Both the position numbers and the translations under genes were made by a program. Of a stretch of DNA of 41,369 nt, positions 26,690 through 35,009 are shown piece after piece (the stretch's first letter is position 1; each line of letters starts with the position of its first letter). The notes below the pieces were generated by a model. It had not been told where the DNA came from, ran no database searches, and saw nothing but the letters and a program-made list of their open reading frames with translations. Source of the DNA: RGIG6919 sp045531905 (GTDB lineage: Bacteria; Bacillota; Clostridia; Lachnospirales; Lachnospiraceae); contig JAZSEY010000008.1 of assembly GCA_045531905.1 (NCBI GenBank), positions 1-41,369 of the forward strand. The letters are read 5' to 3'.

Positions 26690-26718
26690 ATTATACAACA
26701 AAGAAATGGGGGTAGCAA
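26690..26718 (-). promoter_or_regulatory. Promoter of pspA
   Basis: TATAAT (26695-26690) lies 17 bases from TTGCTA (26718-26713) on the minus strand, about 45 bp before the pspA start. It reads as a sigma-A promoter; I saw no SigW-type TGAAAC/CGTA pair. Confidence 0.6.
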
Positions 26719-26780
26719 GGTAATTTTAAGCCATAATTGTGAACATTTAACGCATTTTTGTCCTCTTTTTATGAAAAATT

Positions 26781-26799
26781 CCTATACTCAGGGTATAGG
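26781..26799. promoter_or_regulatory. Inverted repeat upstream of the DUF1836 gene
   Basis: CCTATAC-N5-GTATAGG lies 7 bp before the -35 box of the rightward promoter, in the divergent region between pspA and the DUF1836 gene. It has operator-like geometry; the cognate regulator is unknown. Confidence 0.45.
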
Positions 26800-26806
26800 T
26801 TAGTCT

Positions 26807-26835
26807 TTGACTTGTATTTCTTTTTTTGTTACAAT
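26807..26835 (+). promoter_or_regulatory. Promoter of the DUF1836 gene
   Basis: TTGACT (26807-26812) and TACAAT (26830-26835) are separated by 17 bases, about 50 bp before the start codon. Confidence 0.75.
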
Positions 26836-26887
26836 ATGTCACAGTGATTGGACTACAACAAGTAGCCATCGGAAATGAGGTTATACT

Positions 26888-27526
26888 ATGGAGATGAATT
26901 TCTCAGATTTCAAAGAACTTACCAGGGAATTAATTCGCTTAGATTACATTAAGCCGGATGACATTCCTGAAATTGAATTATATATGGATCAGGTTACCAC
27001 ATTTATGGATAATGGCCTTGCTAAGACCAAGCGTTCTGAAGATGATAAGACACTAACCAAAACCATGATTAACAATTACACTAAGAATAATATTCTTCCT
27101 CCACCTAACAAGAAGAAGTATTCTAAGGATCATATGATTTTGTTAATTTTCATTTATTATCTGAAGAACTTCCTTTCAATTAGCGACATTCAGTCATTAT
27201 TGGCACCGGTAATTGAAAAGTTTTATAATGCACCAGCAGATGCAGAGACTTCTCTCTCATCCATATATCAAGATATCTTCGACTTGCAGACACAGGAATT
27301 TGGTCACATTCAAAAAAGCATGTATTCTGCATATCGAATGGCCGAAAGCAAATTTGATTCCAAAGAGGAATCCTATTTACATCTGTTAGCCTATATTTCT
27401 ATTCTTAGTTACGATATATATGCTAAAAAACAGGTAATCGAATCTATTATTGATAATTTAAAGCGAGAAACTGAAGAAAAAGAACTTTCAGAAAGCAAAT
27501 CAAAAGATAAAAAGAAAAAGTCCTAA
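26888..27526 (+). CDS. DUF1836 domain protein
   Basis: This 212-aa protein matches DUF1836 in the stretch LTKTMINNYTKNNILPPP followed by KKKYSKDHMILLIFIYYLKN. The N-terminal part resembles a MerR-like winged helix (family knowledge, not verified here), which would suggest DNA binding. The tail is a Lys/Ser-rich charged stretch (SKSKDKKKKS). GAGG precedes the start at 26888. It is a single-gene unit with its own promoter and terminator. Confidence 0.85.
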   Translation: MEMNFSDFKELTRELIRLDYIKPDDIPEIELYMDQVTTFMDNGLAKTKRSEDDKTLTKTMINNYTKNNILPPPNKKKYSKDHMILLIFIYYLKNFLSISDIQSLLAPVIEKFYNAPADAETSLSSIYQDIFDLQTQEFGHIQKSMYSAYRMAESKFDSKEESYLHLLAYISILSYDIYAKKQVIESIIDNLKRETEEKELSESKSKDKKKKS

Positions 27527-27529
27527 GAT

Positions 27530-27562
27530 AAAAACACCGGTCCACGTGACCGGTGTTTTTTT
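27530..27562. terminator. Bidirectional terminator
   Basis: AAAACACCGGTC and GACCGGTGTTTT form a 12-bp stem with T or A tracts on both strands, between the converging DUF1836 and LRR genes. Confidence 0.92.
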
Positions 27563-27565
27563 CGC

Positions 27566-28189
27566 CTAATAACCTTTTACAGATACTTTTGTGCTCAATC
27601 CATGATTTCTAAACATTTTCTTGTAAGCACTAAGCTTGCTCTTAGGAACTTTAATTGTTGTGTATTTTGTAATTCCTTTAAATGCATTGTTTTCAATGTC
27701 ATCCGCAGATAATCTCTTGCTTTTAATCGTAATTGTCTTTAATTTCTTGCAGCCATTGAACACGTTACTTCCAATATCATCCACCTTCGCAGGAATTGTG
27801 ATTTTCTTCAACTTTACGCAACCTCTGAATGCATTATCTCCAATATCCTCCACATATCCTCCTATGGTTACATTGGTAAGTGCAGTATTCCCCTTAAATG
27901 CGTTATCTTCAATAGCGGTTACCCGGTAAGTCTTTCCATTTTTCTTAATGGTAGCGGGAATCACTACTGACTTTTGCTTCTTATTCTTTGGTCTTATATA
28001 ATCAGCTTCCCTATCATCAGAGAGTTCGTAAACAGCACCGTTATACACATATATATCATCATCTGTACTCAAAACAGTAATCATGTCCTCTGATGAATCT
28101 TTTGTATCAGCACTAACAGTTGGCACTAGTCCTACCAACAAAATCATGATAAAACAAATGCATACTAAATAGTGAAATAGTTTCCTCAT
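27566..28189 (-). CDS. Secreted BspA-type leucine-rich-repeat protein
   Basis: This 207-aa protein has an N-terminal signal peptide (about residues 1-28, ending VSADT), then a charged stretch. Three or four LRR_5 (BspA/TpLRR) repeats follow, of the pattern AIEDNAFKGNTALTNVTI, IGDNAFRGCVKLKKITI and IGSNVFNGCKKLKTITI. A partial repeat ends the protein. No sorting signal or anchor is visible, so it is probably released or loosely wall-bound. BspA-like proteins often mediate adhesion, but the short length and missing anchor leave its role open. GGGAGG precedes the ATG. Confidence 0.9.
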   Translation of the reverse strand: MRKLFHYLVCICFIMILLVGLVPTVSADTKDSSEDMITVLSTDDDIYVYNGAVYELSDDREADYIRPKNKKQKSVVIPATIKKNGKTYRVTAIEDNAFKGNTALTNVTIGGYVEDIGDNAFRGCVKLKKITIPAKVDDIGSNVFNGCKKLKTITIKSKRLSADDIENNAFKGITKYTTIKVPKSKLSAYKKMFRNHGLSTKVSVKGY

Positions 28190-28236
28190 AATAATCGCCT
28201 CCCTATATTATAATAGCCTAGTTGTTTGGTAGGTTT

Positions 28237-28266
28237 ATTATAACATAGTAATAGTTACTATTTCAA
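28237..28266 (-). promoter_or_regulatory. Promoter with embedded inverted repeat (LRR gene)
   Basis: TTGAAA (28266-28261) and TATAAT (28242-28237) are 18 bases apart on the minus strand. The spacer carries a perfect inverted repeat, ATAGTAA-TAG-TTACTAT (28245-28261), where a repressor could block polymerase. Confidence 0.55.
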
Positions 28267-28274
28267 GTATTAAT

Positions 28275-28316
28275 TAAAAAAAGATGCAAAGTCCTATAGA
28301 CCTTGCATCTTTTTTC
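28275..28316. terminator. Terminator of the GGDEF/EAL gene
   Basis: AAAAAAGATGCAA and TTGCATCTTTTTT arms form a long stem with T tracts on both strands, just after the stop at 28328. Confidence 0.88.
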
Positions 28317-28327
28317 TTTATTATCTT

Positions 28328-30244
28328 TTACCCCTGTGCCTCAATCAACTGCATAAACTCCTCATCAGCCACGGCCTTGGAATAATACCAGCCCTGCATG
28401 TAGTGACAACCATATTGGGTCAGCTGATCACGCATCTCTGCGGTCTCTACGCCTTCGGCCACGATATAGAGCTGTAATGCATTCAGCATACCGATCGTGT
28501 ATTCCAGGGTGATGCCGGCTTTCTTACTCTTGAATGAATCCCAGATAATGTATTTATCCAGTTTAATAATCTTAAATGGCATACGATTAATGTAATCAAT
28601 GTTGGCATGTCCTGAACCATAGTCATCCAACGAAAGACTAATGCCATGCTCTACCAACTTATTGATATTGTTGTTCACTGTAGACGCGGATGTCATGGTT
28701 GCGGTCTCAGTAATCTCTATGTTAATCTGCTCCGGCTTCACGCCATACTCATCCATAATCTCTATGACACGGTCAGCAAACTCCTTTTGAATCAGCTGTA
28801 CCGGACTAATATTGACTTCTATGTATTCTACAGTGGTCTCTGACAATTTGAAGTCACGGATAAAGCGACACACCTTTTCTAAAATCATCTCGCCCATCTC
28901 TACAATAAGACCATTCTTTTCTGCGATTGGAATAAAGGCCTCTGGAGATATCCAACCAAGTTCTTCATCATGCAAACGCACCAATGCTTCCGCCGAATTG
29001 TAGACACCTTTTTCTACAGAAAAAATTGGCTGATAATATACCATCAATTCTTCTCTATCCAGTGCCAGTTTTACTGCCTTCTCAATAGACTTGTCCTTTC
29101 GAATCTTATCCAAATCAATCTCTGAAGCCTTTGTAATCAAACCTTTCTTGGTCTTCTTTGCCATACTCATGGCATAATCAATCACTTCAATCAAACTACC
29201 ATAGTTATCTGCCTCTCTTGGACACTCCACAAGACAGATGGTTGCAGACATCATAATCGCTGCTGCAGATTCATTGAACCAAGGATGATAAAAGCGTTCC
29301 TGAATATCCTCAGCAATTCCCATGGCTTTATTGGTTCCTTTATCCACTACTACACAAAACTGGTCAGAACCAAATCGGAATACTGCATTAGATTTTTTCA
29401 TGGTCTCCAAATAATTACCTACCTGAAACAGTAGTTGGTCTCCAGCTTCTACTCCGTAGGTTTTGTTGACGAACTTGAAATCATCTAAAGCTACCATCAA
29501 AACTGTAAATGTCTTTCTATCTAAAAACTTACCCTGAAGAAATTCTCCTAAGAAACGCCGGTTAAACTGTCTTGTAACAGGATCCGTAACAGTACCTGCA
29601 TTTTGTTGATAATAAAAAACTGTCAAACAAAATGCCACGATAGCAAAGTCAAGCATCGGTACATACCAAACCACCTGTGCCACACAAGCTACAACGCCAC
29701 AAATAAACAGTGCTATAATGGATGTTATGTTTAAAAATTTAAAGTCTTGCTTCTTTACAATAAATGCAACAAGACATACCACAATCATAATAATATCAAT
29801 GGCATATAGTACATATCCCGCACCAATTGCACGGTACTTCTCATCCTCAAAGACAAACGCCCAATGTAGCCATGGATTCAACAGGCAGATTACAACATTG
29901 GTCGCGATTGCCAGACGAAAGCCATAATTCACCGGCTTGATTCTTGCCACATCTACATGCGCAATATGCAACAAATAATATGTCAGTGTAACCGGCAATA
30001 CATTAATGGCTAAGGTCTGTAAACTCAACACAAAATAGAAGCGATCGTATCCTACCGCTTCCATATTGCGTGCCATCCATGTGGACGTAATCTCCAACGC
30101 CGTTGCGAGAAAGGCCACAATGAGTACAACCAAATATGCCCGATGACTTTTTAATGGTACTCTTTTTTCGCTAAAATACCATGCAAAAAGCATCAGCAAA
30201 AAATATATTGCTGCATAGTCAAATGACAGATTCCAGTTCGTCAT
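28328..30244 (-). CDS. Membrane GGDEF/EAL protein, probable c-di-GMP phosphodiesterase
   Basis: This 638-aa protein has about seven transmembrane helices in residues 1-215, a GGDEF domain at about 220-375 and an EAL domain at about 385-635. The GGDEF signature reads FGSDQF, so cyclase activity is doubtful. The EAL domain looks complete: SAEALVRL, VNISPVQL, IEITET, LDDYGSGHANI, IKLDKY, AEGVETAEM and MQGWYYSKA. It is therefore more likely a c-di-GMP hydrolase, with the degenerate GGDEF perhaps sensing GTP. It starts 2 bp after the yerC stop, so both are made from one mRNA. The N-terminal membrane part probably senses an unknown signal. Confidence 0.92.
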   Translation of the reverse strand: MTNWNLSFDYAAIYFLLMLFAWYFSEKRVPLKSHRAYLVVLIVAFLATALEITSTWMARNMEAVGYDRFYFVLSLQTLAINVLPVTLTYYLLHIAHVDVARIKPVNYGFRLAIATNVVICLLNPWLHWAFVFEDEKYRAIGAGYVLYAIDIIMIVVCLVAFIVKKQDFKFLNITSIIALFICGVVACVAQVVWYVPMLDFAIVAFCLTVFYYQQNAGTVTDPVTRQFNRRFLGEFLQGKFLDRKTFTVLMVALDDFKFVNKTYGVEAGDQLLFQVGNYLETMKKSNAVFRFGSDQFCVVVDKGTNKAMGIAEDIQERFYHPWFNESAAAIMMSATICLVECPREADNYGSLIEVIDYAMSMAKKTKKGLITKASEIDLDKIRKDKSIEKAVKLALDREELMVYYQPIFSVEKGVYNSAEALVRLHDEELGWISPEAFIPIAEKNGLIVEMGEMILEKVCRFIRDFKLSETTVEYIEVNISPVQLIQKEFADRVIEIMDEYGVKPEQINIEITETATMTSASTVNNNINKLVEHGISLSLDDYGSGHANIDYINRMPFKIIKLDKYIIWDSFKSKKAGITLEYTIGMLNALQLYIVAEGVETAEMRDQLTQYGCHYMQGWYYSKAVADEEFMQLIEAQG

Positions 30245-30246
30245 AC

Positions 30247-30537
30247 TTATTTTTCACCCATTCTTGAAAGTACCAAATCATAACCGTCATTACCATAATT
30301 CAAAGAACGATTGACACGGGAAATTGTAGCAGTTGACGCACCCGTCTTCTCTGCAACTTCCAAATATGTGTGTTTATCCTTCAACATACGTGCCACTTCA
30401 AAACGTTGCGCCAAGGAAAGTAGTTCGTTCACTGTACAAACATCCTCAAAAAATTCAAAGCATTCCTGTTCTGTCTCCAATGTCAAAATTGCTCTAAATA
30501 ATTCCTTTACGGCTTCTGTTTTTACACTTTTTCCCAT
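30247..30537 (-). CDS. YerC/YecD-type TrpR-fold regulator
   Basis: This 96-aa protein has the TrpR-like helix-turn-helix of the YerC/YecD family: LLSLAQRFEVARMLKDKHTY followed by the recognition segment VAEKTGASTATISRVNRSL. It probably binds DNA as a dimer; the operator and ligand are not known. I place the start at the ATG at 30537 because GGAGG precedes it and MGKSVKTEAVKELFRAI is the family's usual beginning. An in-frame GTG at 30570 has no such site. It is translationally linked to the GGDEF/EAL gene, which it might regulate. Confidence 0.9.
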   Translation of the reverse strand: MGKSVKTEAVKELFRAILTLETEQECFEFFEDVCTVNELLSLAQRFEVARMLKDKHTYLEVAEKTGASTATISRVNRSLNYGNDGYDLVLSRMGEK

Positions 30538-30600
30538 GGCAAAATCCTCCAAATAGCATTTATCATTCACTTTAAAATTTTACTGTGTTAAAGTGCTTTT

Positions 30601-30629
30601 ATCATAATACAAATCGTTTATTTTTGCAA
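30601..30629 (-). promoter_or_regulatory. Probable promoter of yerC-like gene
   Basis: TTGCAA (30629-30624) and TATGAT (30606-30601) are 17 bases apart on the minus strand. The -35 box forms part of an inverted repeat, TGCAAT-ATGA-ATTGCA. No T-tracted terminator for the amylase gene is seen here, so read-through into yerC is possible. Confidence 0.45.
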
Positions 30630-30640
30630 TATGAATTGCA

Positions 30641-32095
30641 TTATTTTGACTTTTTCTTTGCCCACACTGCTACAGCTGCACGATTCACATAGAATTCACC
30701 ACAACCATCATCATCAATCTTGATGTTATACTTGGCATTACCTGTCAAATCCGAGAAGAACTCTCCGGCATGTTGCTTACCTACATACATACGCTTTGTA
30801 CCACCGGTTCCATCAGACATAATCACTGCCAATCCGGAATTCTTGTGCTTATCATCACCTTCTCTTGTCCAGCCGACAACATTTGCATCATCAAAATAGT
30901 CATGCTGTGTACCATATGCCAAAGTCTTTCTCGCCTTTAACAATACATCCAATGCCTTCTTCATGGCAGGGAACTTATCGTGTTCAATGCCATAGTAGTC
31001 ACCGTAGAACAAACAAGGATATCCCTGTTCTCTTAACAAAATGAAGGCGTATGCCATTGGTTTAAACCAGTCTTCCACCCATGACTGTAATGCCTGTCCC
31101 GGCTGTGTATCATGGTTATCTACAAAGGTAACTGAGTTCGTAGGCTCTAAGGCAGTCAAAGTACCATTCACAAGGTTACGCAAATCATAACTACCATGTG
31201 CCTTAGAAGCGTCATGGAATCTGAAATGCAAAGGTACGTCAAACAATGCCATTTCTCTGTCAACGCTTTCCAAATATCCGGTCAATTCATTGATATCCCA
31301 ATGCCAATACTCACCTACAGCAAACAAGTCCTTCCCAGCAACTTCGCGCATAACTGGAAGCCATCCCTTATAGAATCCATTGTTAATATGCTTAACTGCA
31401 TCCAGGCGAACACCATCTACACCTGTCTCCTGCATATACCAGGAACCCCAACGATACAACTCATCTATAACCTCCTGATTGCTGAAGTCCACATCAGCGC
31501 CCATCAGGTAATCATAATTACCATTCTCATCGGATACGTACTCATCCCATTTTTTACCTACAAAACGGTACACTGCATTCTTAGTAGCCTGCTGATCCCA
31601 ATCAATACCATCAAAATGCGTCCAATTCCACTTAAACTTAGAATACTTATTTTTTCTACCTGGAAATGTAAATTTCGTCCAACCCTTGATGATACGCTTA
31701 TTACCAACCATCTGATTACGACTGATAGCATTGAATTCTTCAGCCTCAATCAATTCTGTCTCATCCGCGCCAATTCTATGATTCAATACAACATCAGCAT
31801 ATACCTGAATTCCCTTTTCATGTAATGCCTTGATTGCATCTAAATACTCTTCTTTTGTACCATACTTCGTGGCTACAGTTCCCTTTTGGTCAAACTCGCC
31901 CAAATCATACATATCATAAACACCGTAACCTACATCGTCCTTGCCTGCCGCACCCTTATATGCTGGTGGTAACCATACACCTGTCACTCCCATGGTTTTT
32001 AGTTTTGCGGCATCCTTTGCTAACTTCTTCCATAAACTTCCATCAGCTGGCATATACCATTCAAAACATTGCATCATTAATCCATTCTGCTTCAT
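30641..32095 (-). CDS. Cytoplasmic alpha-amylase (GH13)
   Basis: This 484-aa glycoside hydrolase begins MKQNGLMMQCFEWYMPADGS and has no signal peptide, like the cytoplasmic AmyS-type alpha-amylases of GH13 subfamily 5. It would hydrolyse internal alpha-1,4-glucans such as glycogen or imported dextrins. The barrel motifs are present: VYADVVLNHR (region I), DGVRLDAVKHI with the nucleophile Asp (region II), FAVGEYWH with the acid Glu (region III) and VTFVDNHDTQ with the third Asp (region IV). The C-terminal beta domain ends at about residue 484. ACGGAGGG precedes the ATG. No other glycogen or maltodextrin gene is adjacent. Confidence 0.95.
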   Translation of the reverse strand: MKQNGLMMQCFEWYMPADGSLWKKLAKDAAKLKTMGVTGVWLPPAYKGAAGKDDVGYGVYDMYDLGEFDQKGTVATKYGTKEEYLDAIKALHEKGIQVYADVVLNHRIGADETELIEAEEFNAISRNQMVGNKRIIKGWTKFTFPGRKNKYSKFKWNWTHFDGIDWDQQATKNAVYRFVGKKWDEYVSDENGNYDYLMGADVDFSNQEVIDELYRWGSWYMQETGVDGVRLDAVKHINNGFYKGWLPVMREVAGKDLFAVGEYWHWDINELTGYLESVDREMALFDVPLHFRFHDASKAHGSYDLRNLVNGTLTALEPTNSVTFVDNHDTQPGQALQSWVEDWFKPMAYAFILLREQGYPCLFYGDYYGIEHDKFPAMKKALDVLLKARKTLAYGTQHDYFDDANVVGWTREGDDKHKNSGLAVIMSDGTGGTKRMYVGKQHAGEFFSDLTGNAKYNIKIDDDGCGEFYVNRAAVAVWAKKKSK

Positions 32096-32147
32096 TATAT
32101 AATCCCTCCGTTAACCATCGCTGAATTCCGATAAAACCATTGACATA

Positions 32148-32176
32148 AGTATATCAAATTATTTCCTATTTCGCAA
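32148..32176 (-). promoter_or_regulatory. Promoter of the alpha-amylase gene
   Basis: TTGCGA (32176-32171) and TATACT (32153-32148) are 17 bases apart on the minus strand, about 55 bp before the start. I found no clear catabolite-repression site. Confidence 0.55.
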
Positions 32177-32238
32177 TTGTACTGCACACTTTTCTTAGCT
32201 AAAGAATATAGTATTAAAAAACATTTTCGAGGAGACTT

Positions 32239-33246
32239 ATGAAACGAAAAATAGCCACTTTGGCACTGTGTGCCCTATTTCTGGTAATCGCAGGTGCCAT
32301 TACTGCTTGTAACGAAAACAAAAAGGAAAATGATTTAACTAAAGTAACACTAAATGAAGTTGCTCACTCCATTTTCTATGCGCCAATGTATGCCGCTATC
32401 GAACTTGGATACTTTGAAGAAGAGGGTATCGATTTGGAATTAGTAACCGGATTTGGTGCAGATAAGACTATGACTGCTGTGGTATCTGGCGAAGCTCAGA
32501 TTGGCTTTATGGGATCAGAATCCAGCATTTATCTTTATGCAGAAGGCGCTGAGGATTACGCAGTAAACTTTGCCCAGTTGACACAACGTGCCGGTAATTT
32601 CTTAATTTCCCGTGAACCAGTAGAGGATTTTAAATGGCAAGACTTGAAGGGAAAATATGTATTGGGTGGACGAAAAGGCGGAATGCCACAAATGGTCTTT
32701 GAGTATATTTTGAAACAAAATGGTATTGACCCAGCAAAGGATTTAACCATTGACCAAAGCATCGATTTTGGTGCCACAGCAGCTGCCTTCATCGGTGGTG
32801 ACGCAGATTATACAGTAGAGTTTGAACCATCTGCTACCGCATTAGAATTAGAAAAGGAAGGCTATGTAGTAGCATCTCTTGGCGTAGATTCCGGATATGT
32901 GCCTTACACGGCATTCTGTGCACTGAATAGTTACATCGAAAAGAATCCGGATGTAATTCAAGGCGTTACAAATGCCTTACAAAAAGGCATGGAATATGTC
33001 AACTCCCATACTCCTGCCGAAATCGCAAAAACCATCGCGCCACAGTTCGTAGAAACAGAAATCACAACCATAGAAACAATTATCACAAGATATTATGAAC
33101 AGGATACTTGGAAGGAAGATTTGGTATTCTCAGAAGACGCATTTACACTGCTACAGGATATCTTAGATGAGGCAGGAGAATTGCCGGAGCGAGTACCTTA
33201 CGACAAACTGGTAGACACCTCCTTTGCAAAGAAAGCAGCCAAATAA
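32239..33246 (+). CDS. ABC transporter substrate-binding lipoprotein (NMT1/THI5-like)
   Basis: This 335-aa exported binding protein has an N-terminal lipoprotein signal with lipobox AITAC. The body follows the NMT1/THI5/SsuA pattern: NEVAHSIFYAPMYAAIELGYFEEEG, then the substrate-loop region GFGADKTMTAVVSGEAQIGF. Relatives bind thiamine-pyrimidine precursors, riboflavin or sulfonates, so the ligand cannot be named from sequence alone. CGAGGAG lies 7 bases before the ATG. No permease or ATPase gene is adjacent, and a terminator follows, so its transport partners must be elsewhere. Confidence 0.9.
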   Translation: MKRKIATLALCALFLVIAGAITACNENKKENDLTKVTLNEVAHSIFYAPMYAAIELGYFEEEGIDLELVTGFGADKTMTAVVSGEAQIGFMGSESSIYLYAEGAEDYAVNFAQLTQRAGNFLISREPVEDFKWQDLKGKYVLGGRKGGMPQMVFEYILKQNGIDPAKDLTIDQSIDFGATAAAFIGGDADYTVEFEPSATALELEKEGYVVASLGVDSGYVPYTAFCALNSYIEKNPDVIQGVTNALQKGMEYVNSHTPAEIAKTIAPQFVETEITTIETIITRYYEQDTWKEDLVFSEDAFTLLQDILDEAGELPERVPYDKLVDTSFAKKAAK

Positions 33247-33255
33247 TCATTCATC

Positions 33256-33293
33256 AAAAAAGACCACAGACATGAAAACTGTGGTCTTTTCTC
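33256..33293 (+). terminator. Terminator of the binding-protein gene
   Basis: AAAGACCACAG and CTGTGGTCTTTT form a stem with a 9-base loop, followed by a T-rich tail, right after the stop codon. Confidence 0.88.
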
Positions 33294-33377
33294 TCTATAC
33301 TTTTCTCAAAATTTACTATATAATTTATTATACATAATCAGCCCCAAAAGGCAATTTAATTTGAGAAAGGAATACCC

Positions 33378-34097
33378 ATGAAAGAACAATTATATACCAT
33401 CCCGGTCAATGACGCCTTTGCATCAGACTGCGAATGTCCACTATGTGCTATGAGACGGGAATTAGAAAGAAATGCAATTGAATATACTATGGGACCAAGC
33501 TATATGGAAGACGATAATCGCGCCATGACCGATAAACTAGGATTTTGCAGTAAGCATATTATGGATTTGTATCACGAGAAGAATCGATTGGGTCTTGCAC
33601 TTATGCTTAACACACACATGGACAAGACTATCAAGGATTTGAAGGCATGTAGCGAAAAGAAATCTGGTGTTAACAAGTTGTTTAAAAAGGACAGTAATAA
33701 ATGTGCTGTCAGTGCATTCGTGGATGAGTTGGAGTCACACTGTTTTATTTGTGAGCGTATTAGTGACACCTTTGACAGATATCTGGATACCATCTTTCAT
33801 TTATGGAAAAAGGATCCTGATTTTGTAGAAGCATTCAAGAATTGCAAGGGTTTTTGCGTATATCACTATGGATATCTTTATGAAGCCGGCAGAAACCACT
33901 TAAACCAATCTCAGTATGATGAATTCACTGCCATTTTAGACAAGGTATTCTTTGAAAATATGGAACGAGTGAACGAAGATGTAGCATGGTTCATTAACAA
34001 ATTTGACTATCGTTATCAAAATGAGCCATGGAAAAACGCGAAGGATGCCTTACCAAGAAGCATCATCAAAACTAATCACATAATTCCAGAGGACTAA
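33378..34097 (+). CDS. DUF6062 family protein with duplicated Cys/His modules
   Basis: This 239-aa protein fits DUF6062, as judged from its N-terminal stretch (ECPLCAMRRELER, GPSYMEDDNRA, DKLGFCSKH). It contains the motif set twice: ECPLC (C20, C23) with FCSKH (C57, H60), and later CFICE with FCVYH in the second half. This suggests two zinc-binding modules from an internal duplication. There is no signal peptide or membrane helix. AAAGGA precedes the ATG, and a TATAAT box lies at 33319-33324 without a good -35 partner. Function is not known to me. Confidence 0.85.
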   Translation: MKEQLYTIPVNDAFASDCECPLCAMRRELERNAIEYTMGPSYMEDDNRAMTDKLGFCSKHIMDLYHEKNRLGLALMLNTHMDKTIKDLKACSEKKSGVNKLFKKDSNKCAVSAFVDELESHCFICERISDTFDRYLDTIFHLWKKDPDFVEAFKNCKGFCVYHYGYLYEAGRNHLNQSQYDEFTAILDKVFFENMERVNEDVAWFINKFDYRYQNEPWKNAKDALPRSIIKTNHIIPED

Positions 34098-34138
34098 AAA
34101 AGAATGGAACCGACATCACATCGGTTCCATTCTTTTTA
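34096..34138. terminator. Bidirectional terminator
   Basis: AAAGAATGGAACCGA and TCGGTTCCATTCTTT arms surround a 7-base loop, with A and T tracts on both sides. It lies between the converging DUF6062 and DUF2225 genes. Confidence 0.92.
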
Positions 34139-34987
34139 TTTTTGCTCTGCAGCCAAATCTTTTACCAAATCTTCTTTGATTCGTTCTTTTAAATCAATGG
34201 CTTTTTCTTTAATACGCTGGTTTACATTTGGATTTATAATGATGCGGCCAATCAGTCTGGTTGCCTCTTCATACTTGCCAAGATCTCGCGCAAGCTCAGC
34301 CACCAAATATGTGTATGCCATCTCTTCCATACCACAGATTGGGAATGACTCCTTAGAAAAAGCTTGCTGGAAACCGTCATAGGCATTCTGCACACTTTCC
34401 CTTAACTGCTGCTCTAACTCCTTATACTCCGCAGATTTCTTGTTATCCATGATTTCCAGTTTGCTCTTTAACAACCATGAAATTTTAAGACAAGTGTATG
34501 CTCTTTCACTGGCTTTTGCATTCTTAACAACGGAACAGATTAATGCAATCTTATGTCTGATGATGGCATCATCATATGAATAAGTCTCACCAGATTCTGG
34601 AAGTGGTCTAAAGTTTGAACACACCTTTTCCTTGATATTGCGCATCTGCAGAGTAGTCATGTTGGTAAAGCCTCTGGAAATGGCAGCAAATCCACAATTA
34701 TTACATAAAATGGCATCATATTTAATCGGGTCAATGCCTTCGTAACGTGGACGCAAATCCGCATCCTGGCCAATTAACTTTGCCTTACCTGCACGGATGG
34801 CAGGCACTTTAAACTTACTGTCACACACAGGACAGGTATACGACTTCTCAAACAGAAAATCCTTTTCCTCCATAATCTGAAGGCCTGACAGTTCATCTTT
34901 TGCAACGGTTGCCTTTTCTTCTTCAAATATTGACTTTTCTTTAAAGCTGTCTAAACCAACAGCACCTAACCCAGAAAAAATACTCAT
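34136..34987 (-). CDS. DUF2225 family zinc-binding protein
   Basis: This 283-aa protein matches DUF2225: YTCPVCDSKFKVPAIRAGK, RPRYEGIDPIKYD, then LCNNCGFAAI. The two CxxC pairs probably bind zinc. The C-terminal half is helical and looks like tetratricopeptide-type repeats (SERAYTCLKISWLLKSK, AYTYLVAELARDLGKYEEA), suggesting protein binding. It starts 22 bp after glnS with AAGGAG, so both are likely on one transcript. The family's role is not established. Confidence 0.9.
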   Translation of the reverse strand: MSIFSGLGAVGLDSFKEKSIFEEEKATVAKDELSGLQIMEEKDFLFEKSYTCPVCDSKFKVPAIRAGKAKLIGQDADLRPRYEGIDPIKYDAILCNNCGFAAISRGFTNMTTLQMRNIKEKVCSNFRPLPESGETYSYDDAIIRHKIALICSVVKNAKASERAYTCLKISWLLKSKLEIMDNKKSAEYKELEQQLRESVQNAYDGFQQAFSKESFPICGMEEMAYTYLVAELARDLGKYEEATRLIGRIIINPNVNQRIKEKAIDLKERIKEDLVKDLAAEQK

Positions 34988-35009
34988 GGCTTCTCCTTTA
35001 CAACTTCTA

